From positions 434,001 through 498,000 of the forward strand of contig NW_026570246.1 of NCBI RefSeq assembly GCF_019649055.1: a DNA stretch of 64,000 nucleotides. Direction: 5' to 3'. Of the stretch, positions 23,085-34,890 are shown one piece after another. Source of the stretch: Paramacrobiotus metropolitanus (taxonomy: Eukaryota > Tardigrada > Eutardigrada > Parachela > Macrobiotidae). Numbering within the stretch: position 1 is the stretch's first letter; every line of letters starts with the position of its first letter. The notes beneath the pieces were generated by a model, which saw only the letters and a list, made by a program, of their open reading frames with translations, made no database searches and was not told where the DNA came from. Position numbers and translations under genes: made by a program.

Positions 23085-26000
23085 ATGGAGAACTTTGTGA
23101 CATTCCCGATTCATAAGTTTATATATACCGACGATTGGTCACTATGGACAGTGGATGTGTTAGCTGAAGCCGATAATGTTGTGTTGCGTGGACGCGTCTG
23201 TGGGGTTCACGAAAGCGGTTTACTGGTCAAAACTGGTTCTTGTGAAAATTCTCTTCTCGTTCCATTCAGTCGACTACGAAGAACTCTTTGTTGCGAGGCG
23301 CTATCTGGTTCGGATCCAGTGTGGCCAGATGGGTCTGTTCCAGACTACGACGACAGAGACTTAAGCAGCGCTAATGACATTGAGGTACTCATAAGTTTGG
23401 AAGAGAATCAGCCTGAATCGTGGCAGCCTGCGCGCATCCTAAAAGGCGTCCTGTGCTGTCACTGGTTATATGGAAACATGGAATACGGATCGCTAGTAAA
23501 AGTCGAACTTCTCTCGGGAAAGTCCTGTTACCTGATTGATGGACCAGATGACACTACAAGGCGCGTTCGGTCGCACGCAGTCACTCATTTTCCGGAATAT
23601 ACTTATCTTACTGCCGAAGAATATAGTGAAGTACAGCTGAATTTCAAGCCTTGTGCAGATTATCCAGATCCCATGTTTTTGATAAAAACAGCAATCAAGA
23701 TTCCAGAATTTCCGTACTTTTGGCGTAGAACAACGGGCACTGTATTTGTATCTTGTGACATAAATACCATCACAGTGATAAAATGGAGATACCATACAAC
23801 TACAAACGATCCTGAGTTTGCATATTATGTATTATCCGACACGGCTGCGTTCATTACAAAAGTCGACCAAATGGTGAAAGCGACAACCTATGAACAATTA
23901 ATTAGTTTGGTTTCTACGGCAGCGACCGTTGGTGAAGCGAAAAGTACGTATGTAGAAACATAAGTTTTGCGTAGAAGCAAATTAATATTAAATGATTTGC
24001 ATGCTTGGACTTTATGTGCAATATGTACAGAGACGAGCATCGCTCACAAAAAGTAATGATTTGTATAGTTTGCTCAAACCAACTATTAGATCATGTAAGT
24101 ACTTACTTCACCCTGTACTCTTTAGTCTTCATAAAAATTTGCAATAAAATTTAATTTATGTAAAATAACATAGTAATTCAGTTTTTTTACTTTTTTATAC
24201 AATTATTTGATATTAAATATTCATGAAAAACTGAATTACTTAATAATTATTAATTATTTAATATTAAATAATCATTTAAAAATTAAATTACTATATTATT
24301 ATACATAAATTAAAGGTCGTTTCTATGCGCCCGGAAATTCGTCCGCAAAACTCTGTTTTTCTTACTGTAATGATGTAATCGTTTGGGGGTTGCAGAGGTT
24401 CACAAACTTTTCGTAGTTTAAGTAGCACATGCTTAGTAGTTTCGGTTTCGACAGTTTCGCTCAACAAACGGTTACAAACCTCTAAAGTTTGCAATTTCGA
24501 CAACGGGTGTCTTTAACATCTCATGGTCAACCGCTACGTGCACGTCACAAATGTGAAAAGAATTTACTACAGATCTTCTAGTCAACATAACTAATTTTCG
24601 AATTTCGACAACATCCACTTTCTCTTTCGCGCACTCCAAAAGACTTTTTCTGCATTATTTTATGGATTCTATAGCCAAATGATTAGTATACACTGTCGGC
24701 GTGAAAATCCTAAGTGCGCACAACATCCGGTTAGGGAATGTGTACTTCGTGTAGAATTTGAAGAGGATCGGTCTGTAATGAGATTTTTGGTACACATCTG
24801 TCATTATCTGTGCATTTGAACTTCTCAGTTTTATTTCACCGATAACTCCCTAACTGGAGGTGCGCACAAACGGTTTTCATCCCATTGTATGCAAATCGTT
24901 TGGCTACAGAGCAAAACATAAAACAGTGCAAACATATGTCATAAAACAGTGCAAAAAAGTGTTTCGGAGTGTGCGAAAGCGAAAGTTTTAACGCATGTAC
25001 CCGAAGTTGCTGCTATGTAGCGGCAAACACGATTTTCTGGGACGCAGCAAATTAATTGCGCGCTATTAAGTTTTCCGGGCGCATAGCACTTAATTAATTG
25101 CGCGAATTAATTGCGCGCTATGAAGTTTTCCGGGCGCATTGCACTTTCGTAAATTAAATTATTATTGCAAATTCTTATAATTTTCTAATTTTTTTCTTTA
25201 ATTAATTTTGTAATAACGCTTATACTAACGATACGTACGTACATAGATGCACTAGTATGTACTCGTACCCGTCGTACTATTTCCGTAGCAATAACACGTA
25301 AGTAGTATTAACTTTTACTATTATTTTAATCGTAAACACTATATCATTCTGTACATCGTACTACCACTGTTTTAAAATTTAACCATCACTAAGTCCGAGG
25401 GTAACCCATGCCCAGGTAGTATAAACCTCGCTCTTGACGAGTACAGATATAGTTGTCAATTGGCAGGTCTTCCGTTTTCGTTTAATCCAGTATCAAACTT
25501 GGCAGAATGTATGGATAATGGAAGCTTCAAGCTTCACATCTTGATCTTTTACTGCATATTTGCAGATTGCGAAGATGGTTCCGCTCAGTCACTTTTTGAC
25601 TTACCTTGGGATATCCAGGTGATGATATTTTCTTACCTCGATGCGTACGCTCAAAGCTACCTCAAAAGGTAAGTGTATTAATATTTGTATTGCGGCACTG
25701 ATCTAATGTAAGTGTAAGTGTAAGGACTAGGTTGGAGTTGGTACCGTAACATAACGCTGTTATTGTTTTATAAGGGTATGCACAAACTTCTTCGACCTCT
25801 CATGCTGGCACAGATGCCGGTCCGTTATCTTGCCAACTCGCTATAGCGGGATTCGTGAAATTATAGACTCATTGGATCTGTATGCTAAACACCGACGAGA
25901 AGATCCAGAAAATGCATTTCTTTTTTCTCATTTGATTGCGCACTGCGTTACGTCCGATACAAAAGTTATATATCTATCCGGAAACTGGAAAAAATGTTTA

Positions 26001-26890
26001 TCTTGCCTCGTGGATCTTCTGCGCATAATGGAAGTCAGACTTGATTGGCTAGTGGTAACCGATAATTCGGAGCTCTTGTATGGAGAATTTCTGAAATTCC
26101 CTAACCCGCATATCCACCTCGAAGTTAAAAAAATTGACGACAACGGTCACACTGGGATGACGATATACTGTTTGCCCGTACCAGAGTACAGGAGCGTTTG
26201 TGCCAACATCTTATTGAAAAACTCATCTTTCAACAGCGACCGATCTATAAAATACCGCACTTTGTTTTTAACTTCTGACGTAGAAGGAGATACTGTGGAA
26301 GCGGACCCATGCACTTGCATCTGGAACTGCTCCGGCTATGAACTAGATTCTGACAGGAATCCGTTCACAATACTTGTATCTCGTTGGCACTATAGTTTTG
26401 CCAATTCCGCTCCAGATGACTTCGAAAAGTCGATGCTATTCATGTTCCAATCATTCTGCCCCGAACTGGACAAGCCCAGTGTGACGCGTCTTGTCAGCTG
26501 GTTGGATTGTCTTTCGCCCAGCTGCCTGAAAACCCAACATACCGTTTGGCCATTATTGAAGTTGTCCCTTTATCTGTAAGTGCAACAGTAGATCATGGGA
26601 AGTCGGATGTGTACGCGTAATATACCGTAGACGACCTGCAGACAAAGTGATTATGCGCTATTAGCAATAATGCAAAAGGCAATGCCTACCGCGTCAGACG
26701 GAAATTGTACGTTTGCTGAGCGCATTTTCTAATGAGATTCGTACACAGGTGGAAATTTGGGCGTTCGTCAGAAGAGGATTTCACTGGAGTCATTCGACAA
26801 TTGCAACTAGCTTGTAACGAAGACGCTCCTAAAGAAAGCACATTAATCATACAAACAGCTGCCCTGGCACTACCAATACCAAATCCATAG
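23085..26890 (+). CDS. F-box protein with a novel N-terminal domain
   Basis: Probable substrate-recognition subunit of an SCF-type ubiquitin ligase. Exons 23085-23943, 25566-25668, 25775-26575 and 26749-26890; phases agree and the spliced frame is uninterrupted, 634 residues. Residues about 17-75 (LWTVDVLAEADN, RGRVCGVHESGLLVKTG, LLVPFSRLRR) look like a small Tudor/Agenet-like barrel and recall, from memory, an F-box family expanded in tardigrades. A second WQPARI-type module follows at about 120. The F-box lies at about 297-336 (LFDLPWDIQVMIFSYL, then YLKRVCTNFFDLSCWHRC). The C-terminal half has no repeat I can name; its leucine-rich-repeat-like spacing is weak. Intron 1 is long (1.6 kb) and carries a large foldback repeat. 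If the first intron is not spliced as modelled, exon 1 would end at a stop at 23961. Substrate unknown. Confidence 0.78.
24600..24990. repeat. long foldback (inverted-repeat) element in the F-box gene intron
   Basis: Sequence at about 24615-24735 recurs as a reverse complement at about 24860-24985. Paired blocks include ACTTTCNCTTTCGCNCACTCC, TAGCCAAANGATT and AGTGCGCACAA. The arms are at least 120 bases each and may extend to the middle near 24800, so the transcript could fold into a long hairpin. The ends and any target duplication are not clear. Probably a non-autonomous DNA-transposon derivative. Confidence 0.7.
25046..25147. repeat. two-copy tandem repeat with palindromic blocks
   Basis: A unit of about 57 bases containing AATTGCGCGCTAT and AGTTTTCCGGGCGCAT occurs twice in direct orientation within intron 1 of the F-box gene. 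The copies differ by a few bases only. Confidence 0.75.
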
Positions 26891-27990
26891 GAGATCATAC
26901 GAGTGCTCAGTAATACAAAAGAATGTCTGATATCCTTTTGTGTTATTGATTATGCTAGTACTATATTTGTACAGTAATTGTTTCAACTGGTCATTGAGAG
27001 TACATGTACATGTTATGCCATTTTAGTTTTGTTATCATTCTTATGTGCAGTACGAGTATGAATGACTGAGCTTGCAGCTATCACCATGCAGCTATCATTT
27101 ACAGTACTTATTGTTTGTTAAGTTTAATTACTTAACCAATTTAATTACTTATTGAAGCCTGTGAAGTGCAAATCTTTTGAGGTCCTCTGATCAAATCAAT
27201 AAAACTGGTTTACCAAATAAGGCAAGTGTGGAGTGTGGACCACAATCTACAGAGCGCTAGCGGTCATGGTATTAGAAAGATTCCTGTGGCAGGAATTCAG
27301 GCGTTCGTTGCAGGATCCCCACAGAATGAAGGCCCTCATTGTCAGTGCCATCAAGCTAATAGTGGTAAAGCAACGTTAACATATCAATACTTCTATCTAT
27401 AATTATTAACATTCCATGTATAATGTGCGCATTTAATGTACTAACTGGATACAAGTACACGCCTGTTTCTTACGTCCGAGATCACTAATTGGTTGTTTGG
27501 TATTGCAATTGCAAACGCCGTATTAGGACGTCGGCGTTGTTTTCTGTTTTCTAACTTGCCATGTTAAAACGGAAGAGTGGTCATCCGTTTTTTGTGCGAG
27601 AAATTAGTCTTTGCTGGAATGTTGTGTGAATTGCAATTGTTAATAAGAACATACGTTATGGAGAGCTCTCGATCGTGTCTTCTGGTAGCGAAAATATAAG
27701 TGTGTGAACCTACCGGAAGTCACAATTATCATCATCCAAATATTATTCGTGCACGTAGTTGAATTTCTGGTAAAGTGTTTTGCTGGTAGTCTGCGGATTA
27801 GGCATAAGAAATGATTCATGTTCTTTTTTTCCCACTTTATCTACTGAATTTGGATGGTCATCTGGTACGATAGGTGTAGTGCATCTTCCGTACTTCTAGA
27901 GCATATCAATACTGATGTGCTGATCATTGTAACTGTTATCTGAAATGTACTGTAATCGTCTTTGTGCCGCTAATCACTCACTCGGTGGCT
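26891..27990. other. intergenic region 3' of the F-box gene
   Basis: Holds the F-box gene 3' untranslated sequence, with an AATAAA at about 27199. I see no further gene, RNA gene or recognisable element up to the SLC26-derived fragment. Confidence 0.45.
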
Positions 27991-28019
27991 AATGAGATTA
28001 CAGTATTTGTATTGGTGGT

Positions 28020-28370
28020 CCTTTTGCGTTACAGATTTTCGTCACGCTGGCTGTGCATTATCTGGATTTACCTGATCGATGGAGTGTGTCGACGGTCAGC
28101 TGCATTCCTACCGGTCGGCCCGGCACAGCAGTCCCCATCTTGCAAGATTGTACCGGAAATACTGGGGTGCGTCTAGCTTCAGCCTCGCAATTGTGGCCTC
28201 GTCCATTCTCATTCCCGTGATGAAGATTCGGGGATGAGATTCGGGATTTAATCGCGATCACCATTACAAATTCGGGAATTAATCGCGATCGGTGCGATCA
28301 ACGTGTTCCGGTGCTTCGTTCTAGAGTATCCCCATGTTCGTTCTAGAGTATCCCCATGACGGGAACTCGG
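28020..28370 (+). pseudogene. SLC26 gene fragment (exon copy with intron edge)
   Basis: Plus-strand copy of the SLC26 exon at 889-1234, inverted relative to the parent. It retains the intron's end (TTGCGTTACAG) directly before the exon. Recognisable stretches: VSTVSCIPTG, PSCKIVPEILG, SLAIVASSIL and, in another frame, ELIAIGAINVF. Several indels split the frame, and the tail contains a 21-base tandem duplication (TTCTAGAGTATCCCCATG) at about 28318-28359. No other SLC26 exon is adjacent. It is a dead DNA-level copy. Confidence 0.88.
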
Positions 28371-30329
28371 ACGCTTTTGAAACATTTACATCCTACATCT
28401 GGGCAAAATCCTCGCTTCAGTGGGCTACATTCTTGCTTAAATTACAGAAAAATTTGGCACAAAGAAATTCGGACGTCAACACCAATCGGTGAAGCATCGC
28501 CGACCTTGGACTTGTGCATATATGTTCGGGAAGAAATAGGGAAATGTTATTACCATTCTAACATTTTAACAAACCAAAAATTATTATATCGGCCACTGGT
28601 TCGGTAGGCACGATTCCTGGCATTGGTCACGTCTTATACGATGGTTAAGATCGAGCAGCGTTGTGGTCAAGTTTAATTGGCAATGCAATATAACAAACCC
28701 AGTGAAGTTAACCGTGCCGTTAACAATGGTCATCTGCTAATTACTAAATATTAACATTTAAAAGTAATACCAAACTGATTCCTTAAAACTTCATTACATT
28801 TATTATAACAGTTTAAGTTAAAAGATGTATTGTATATAAAATCTTTTACATAACTTTACTGTCACCAACATTGCGATGTGTTTATGTGCAACACGTAATC
28901 ACTGGCCGACAGTCGGGCAGTGACACTGCATTTACACGGTGGTCCAGCCAAGTGTGGGCAGTGACAAAAATTCCTCAACCGCTACCATTAAGCTCTAAAA
29001 TTTTTATGTTATTTCAGCATGGTAGCTCTTGGTATAGAGAAACTTCCTTAATAGAGTTTTATTGCTAAAAGCTGAAGAGCAGCCAACGGGAATCGAAGTA
29101 TTACTTTGGATTTTCCCGAAAAAAACGCGCTGCTTACCACGAAATTATCGTGTTCAATCAATAATTTTTGGAAAATTTCAGTCGTCTGATAAATGACAAG
29201 CGATAACGTAGTTTTTTGATAGTGCCTTCCTAGCTTCCTTTCTAATGCAGATATCGTGACCGAAGCGATCAGTGCTCTAGGCAACCACTTTCTTCGGATA
29301 GTTCTCTTTAACATACTAGTCTATGGGCGACAGATCTTTTTTCGAATTTACCACGAGCATGGATAGGACAAGATTCTTTTGCTTACCCACAGGGAACACC
29401 TTTTGGTTCACTCAATAACTTTCAAAATAGTCCGCACTCCGCAGTAAAAAGTTGCACAAGTAAAGTTCAAAGTGAATATCAAAACTAGTTACAGAAATAA
29501 ATTTAAATTTTTTATGCAACTGCCCCCACCCTGTATATATGTATACGTACGAGTAGCTGGTAGTAATCCGCAGACGCATCTCTCCTGTGGTCTCATAGCT
29601 AGAAATCTGCGTTTTTGTGTAAAGCTTTCACTAAGTTTAATAACTAGCGGTGGTTGCGAACCACATTATTGCACGAGCGCGAGCGCCAACACCACTGGGA
29701 AATGGTATTGGGATTGTGGAATTGGAAAAGTGTTACGTACGCTCTTCGTGGCGTCAGACAAATTTATGCTCTTGACGATCAGTTAATTGCAGCACCTCGC
29801 GCTTCGCGCTCGGTGCAAATAAAATTACAAATAAAATTATAAATTCGATTATTCGACTAACAACTACAACCGCTTGATGATTATCATAAACGCACGACGT
29901 GCAACTCTGTACTTCCTTAGCACTTTTAGCCAGTGTCGCTCCAGAATTTTGTCCATAGAACACTAAATTCAACAACTCAATACGGAAATACCCGCCCAGA
30001 GTTATGGACATTATTGACCACTGATATTAACAAGCAATCTGGATATTTGGACAGCAGTTCTTGTTCCCGCAATTAGGAAACATTGAACCTCACCATCAGC
30101 TGGCTCAAGTCACTGAAGTCAGCAGCGCGAAGTATTTCGAAACCATTAAATAATACCGCCAGCTTCACAATTAAAACTGCAATTTTCCAAAATCTTCAAA
30201 TGTCCAACACAGCAAAGAAAACAATAATATGCTGAAAACTCATTGAGAAAATGAGATCAAATTCCTGAGACAGCAGCTGTCAAATAAGCGCTACCAAAAC
30301 CAGTCCTGCTCTAACAGATAAAAAAATGT
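28371..30329. other. non-coding interval
   Basis: Between the SLC26 fragment and the JAK pseudogene. Several open frames of 60-100 codons occur on both strands, but none carries a recognisable motif or fits a splice pattern. I see no RNA gene. Confidence 0.4.
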
Positions 30330-32695
30330 CCGATAAAACCACACAAATAAGGCGGTGCGGCAAAACGTGAACATTTCCCAGCAAAGAACTCCAAATGACA
30401 ACGAATCACTTTTGGACGAATATTTATAACGATCTATCACTTCCGGGGCATACCATGCCAATGGGATGTTCCGGCCAAAAACGTGTTAAATAATAACCAC
30501 CGGTATCCAAAAAGCGAGCCAACCCGAAATCGCTAATTTTCTCTCGTTGTTCCGCGGTAACCAAGATATTCCGCGCGGCAAGATCCCGATGCAATGTCTT
30601 TGCTGTGCAAAATTTATCAAATAATTAACCAATGGCAACCACACGTCATAATTTTTCTACATGACTCGAGCTCTGATTTTGTTTACCATCCCCCTTTCGA
30701 GTATTACCTGCAGATAAGCCATGCCGCTGGCAACATCCGTTGCAAATTGTAGCAAATGAGTCGGAGATAAACCGCCCTGGTGATTACGGATATAAGCTCA
30801 GAGCTCTATTCTGAACGAATTCCATCACCAGCAAACGCACCGGATCGAGCACCATTCCCACGGTTTCCATGATATTTTCATGCTGCAGCGATTTCTTCAT
30901 GTTCTTCTCATCCCGCATTTCATCCATTATCCGACTGAACGTTCGTTCATCTATAATCTGCTTCAGTTGTTTTACGGCCACTACGTGTGGCTCATCATCG
31001 CTCAAAGGATCAGTATACGCTATACAGCGCCTGAAATAAACGACAAAGATCACGGTTTGAAATTCGCCACGGAAAACTTCTACAGTGCGCAAATTGCGTT
31101 TTCAACAACGAAGCACAAAACAGAATTATACACCAACAATTTTCCCAAAAGTGGAGAAAAATACTGCAGTATCAAGTCATCAAAGTCATTTATTTACCTT
31201 TAACTGCTCACTTCCTTCTCCATATCGACCTTCTCCAAGTCAATCAAAGACGTTCATCGCGGTTTCTTCTATAAGCCAAGGATCATATGGCCTGCCGTTT
31301 GTTTCTCTTTCTCCAATGTAATTGCTCAAATTTACATCCGCTGCCTGCATTCTGTGTTTCAGACATTTCCGGTGACCCGAAGCAGGAACTCTAGCTTATT
31401 TTATTTCGATTTCAATTGTCCCATCGGAGTTAAGCGGCTTGCTTTCGTCATATAAAAGATGGAGTACTTACTTTATTTATTTCACAACAACAGCCGGTCG
31501 CTGCAAGGGATCATTGTGCCAGCAGCGTTCCATTATTCAGTACACATATTCTGGGCAGACTGAGGGCTTTTCCAGCCGATATCCATTCCTGACAGTCAAA
31601 AACACGGATATTCAGATTTACAAAATGGAACAATCGGTGTTTTTAAAACGTGCTAACTACCCATTTTTAAAGCAAAAAAATGACAAACTAAGGTAAAAAA
31701 ACGGATAAAAAATAAACTGCATAGTCTTACTTTATGACAAGATTGCTCCTACCTGCACAACGATTCGGCTACTTCGCCACATATTTCCAATAACGGTACC
31801 AGCCCAAAGGTCAGCAATTCCCACAACAATGTCTCGTAGCCTAAATTTCTCCGATCTGAGTGAGACAAGGTCTCCCACGCATCATCTGCATCGCCCTTCG
31901 AATCCAAGCCAACCCAGTGTACTGATTCACTGCCCAACCCGATTGGTCCAACGACAACTTTCACGGATTCGCTTAGATAATCCGCAACGAAAACATTCTT
32001 CGCCGGAATAGGCCCGGACCCTGCTTTCTGTTCATCCAACCACCATAGTGTTTTAGCAATCTGTTTAGTAATATCTAACATATTCCGTAACGATATCAGG
32101 GCACTTTTCTGCTGCAGAAACTGCAGGACATTGTCCAGCGGGAAACATACGCTTACGAAACTCAGCGGTTCGACAGAATTCCATAGAAGCGGATCGGCAT
32201 GGCCGAGTTGGGCAGGTGCATTTATGTCTGCACTGCCAGCCATTTTAGTGCTGATTCTATATAGATTCACTGCAATGCCCACGCTCTCCCTGTCGGAGAT
32301 CTTTAAACAACCTCGCCGCACTTGCTGTGCTCCCTTACACAAAAACCTGAATAATAAAATCAAATAAAAGTTCTACGATAAGTAGACGCCGACATATGTT
32401 GACACAAGTAGAGTATGATTGCCATACCTGTAAACTAGGATTACAAAGGGCTCGGCACACATCATAATAAAATTTATGCGTAAATCTGAAGTATCCATCC
32501 AACAAGGAAATGAAAGACTCCAGAGCGGCTGTGCTAGAGAACCGAAAACACAGTGGCTGACCGGAAATACGACTGATATGGCACGCTATCTTTTCCGGGA
32601 TCAAATTAATATCACAGATGTCCGTCAATCGACAATATGGCATCCAACACTATCCATTTATCTTCTTCTCGACGCTCCGAAATGATCAATTCATC
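30330..32695 (-). pseudogene. JAK: decayed JAK-type tyrosine kinase gene
   Basis: Intron-containing remains of a Janus-kinase-like gene (cytosolic tyrosine kinase of cytokine signalling). Pieces in 5' to 3' order: end of a FERM domain at 32421-32695 (FRFSSTAALESFISLLDGYF); pseudokinase C-lobe at 31765-32345 (VCFPLDNVLQFLQQ, GYETLLWELLTFG); pseudokinase end at about 31480-31590 (CWHNDPLQRPAVVV); active kinase N-lobe at 30800-31030 (VVAVKQLKQII, LQHENIMETVG, LVMEFVQN); catalytic loop HRDLAARN at 30568-30591; DFGLAR at 30514-30531; WYAPEVI at about 30435-30455, then [12 protein letters not shown]. Frame breaks occur near 32660, 31530 (shift plus a stop), 30800 and 30465. The SH2 domain and pseudokinase N-lobe are missing. 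The splice borders that survive show it was once a normal gene. Confidence 0.82.
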
Positions 32696-33958
32696 CAAAA
32701 TACGCAGTTTGTGAACGGGGTGTCACTCCTAACTGGCAGGAAAAATGCTTGCATACATACATAATGTCCTGAATGTTACTAGTACATCAGGAACCCAAAC
32801 AAACTGCTTCTTTAGCTGCTAGCAGATAAATCGACTTGCAAAAACATATTCTAACCCAACCTGCCAATATTCGATGAAGAATGCCATTAATATTTTGGGT
32901 CATTCTTGTATTCGTCAGCAAATTCGTCAACCTAACATTCTTAAATTCCAAACAAAGACATCATAAAATAAATTAAAATTCAAAGCAATACATATTTCAG
33001 TACAGCTCAGCATATGCGCTACTAGTAGGGAATGTAGCTCACAGTTCCTTAAATTCTGTAGTTCGCAGTTACTTTTAACAAGAAAAGAACAAACACAACA
33101 AAAAGAAACACAAAAATGTATTTAGTTTTCGGTTTGCCACAGTACCTGTAGAAAGAGATTTAAATGTCGCTACATCCCTGTCAGCCAAGAGTTTATAATC
33201 ACAGCAAAATCGAATCCGCAGCTGCAGTGTGCGACCATTTTGACTATCCAGACGGATTTCGCGGCAGGGAGCAAGTCAAATAGTAGAAAATGCCATCACA
33301 ATCACAACAATTGAAAATAACAAATGTTGGGAGGGGAAAAATCGGAAGTTCTTCAATACATCCAACAGATTTCTCATTTCTGTAAACGTAGCCGTGTACT
33401 ACCATACCACAACAGCTATAACGCCCATAAACGCTCCAAAAACGCTCCAGCCATAACGCCCATAAACGCTCCATCTCTAACCAAAAAGCGCTATGTCGGC
33501 GCTACGTCGGCGGCTACGAGTAAAACAAGAATAAACATAAATAATGCCAAATATCCGAACAAAAGGTTTTGTGGCTAATGGTCCGCGGTCCAGGATGTAC
33601 TCCCAAATCTAACAAAAAATAAGCAGGACGATAGCGGCGTATGACGCGCTGTCGTACAAAAAGCAGTAGATCACCGGGTGGCGTTTACTTGGATTCCGGC
33701 AAGTCATTGAGAAAAGGACTCTAGTGACTGGCGTGGCGCTTCTACGGTGCCGTCGAACGAAGGCAAGATGTACGAGAAATCTGAAAGCAACAGGTGCTAG
33801 GTTGTTCGAATTTATGGACGGTGTTCTTGCGGATTTCCAGAGATTTTGTACTGTGGATTCGAAAATTTTTCCATACTGATTAATTTTTCCATGCATTGAC
33901 CGCCGTGTTTTATCGATAATACTGATAATCGTTGTCAAGTTTTGTTTGTGCGACGAAA
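32696..33958. other. intergenic region
   Basis: Lies between the JAK pseudogene (minus) and the mutarotase-region gene (plus). A local duplication of AACGCCCATAAACGCTCC occurs around 33420-33475. Open frames on the minus strand (33244-33474, 33609-33983) have no recognisable content. Presumably contains the promoter of the gene starting at 33959. Confidence 0.4.
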
Positions 33959-34817
33959 ATGGCCTCCGCTTCTCCCTCCACACCGTTCTGCGACCATTTC
34001 TTGGAGATTAAAGTTCCAAAATCAGAACTGGACTTTTGTAAGTAAACCGTGGACCAAACGGAACCGGAAATAAACTCCAGAATTTTTTTAGACAGCTTTA
34101 ATTGTTACGCTGTGTGCGCTGAAAAAGCTGTTAGTAATGAACAGTGCATGTTCTTTAGGGAGAGAGCAAAAAGTCAAAGACTTATGTGTGAAACATGGCA
34201 AGCCTGACAAAGGGAAAATCCACGCCTGGACTGATGTCGAAGCCGACACTAAGGACGTTAATGGTTATACGATATCGAATTACCACCGTCGCGTGCTCTT
34301 TGCTTCACCTCGTGAATTCAGTTCCGAATTCTTGGCAGATGTGGATAATTGGTAAGCTGCGCAATGCAAAAATTAATTATTTTGAAAACTAATTTATTCA
34401 AACGGTGTAATTCCTTATTTAAAGTCACAAATCACAATCAATCAGTAGCAGCTGCGCTCTGCAGGACACCAGTATTTTAGTTGAGCGCTATTTTTCGATT
34501 TCTTAATGCGTGAAATACTGTTATTATTGCAATTTTAATTGGGAACCGACTGCATTTGTAATTCAGGCAGTTTAAGAGTTCGCTCATCGTGGCTGAAGTC
34601 ATGAGAAGGATATGATTAAGTACTGTTTTGTAACTTCGGTTTTTCTTACAGTTTGAAAGACGACCATAAATGTCGCCGAGCAGTTTTGGACAAGAATGTA
34701 AATCCACATGGGTTTACAACTGATCAGGCTCAGAAGTCGCAATATTTTAAAAAAGCAGAAGTATTAAAAGCCCGTAAGGATTGGCAGAGGTATCCAAATC
34801 TGACCATTTATAAACAG
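33959..34817 (+). CDS. unrecognised protein segment, in phase with the downstream mutarotase
   Basis: Three exons: 33959-34037, 34159-34351 and 34652-34817, with good donors (GTAAGT, GTAAGC, GTACGT) and agreeing phases, encode 146 residues starting MASASPSTPFCDHF. The sequence is hydrophilic, Lys/Asp-rich and has no signal peptide or membrane segment. Blocks such as KVKDLCVKHGKPDKGKIHAW and YTISNYHRRVLFASPREF look conserved, but I cannot name a family. The third exon ends exactly on a codon, and the next acceptor (34890) also begins on a codon. The segment may therefore be the N-terminal domain of one 544-residue protein with the mutarotase. If the last intron is retained, it would instead end as a separate protein at a stop just after 34817. 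Confidence 0.6.
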
Positions 34818-34890
34818 GTACGTATGTAGTTTTTCTGCCTTACAAGTTATCGTGCTGTATGTGTTTTGCAACACGACCCCGTCTGATTAG

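Noticed and set aside
33244-33474. Minus-strand frame containing DCDGIFYYLTC, reminiscent of a JAK SH2 strand
   Set aside because: It lies upstream of the FERM remnant, the wrong order for JAK, and the rest of the frame does not fit an SH2 domain.
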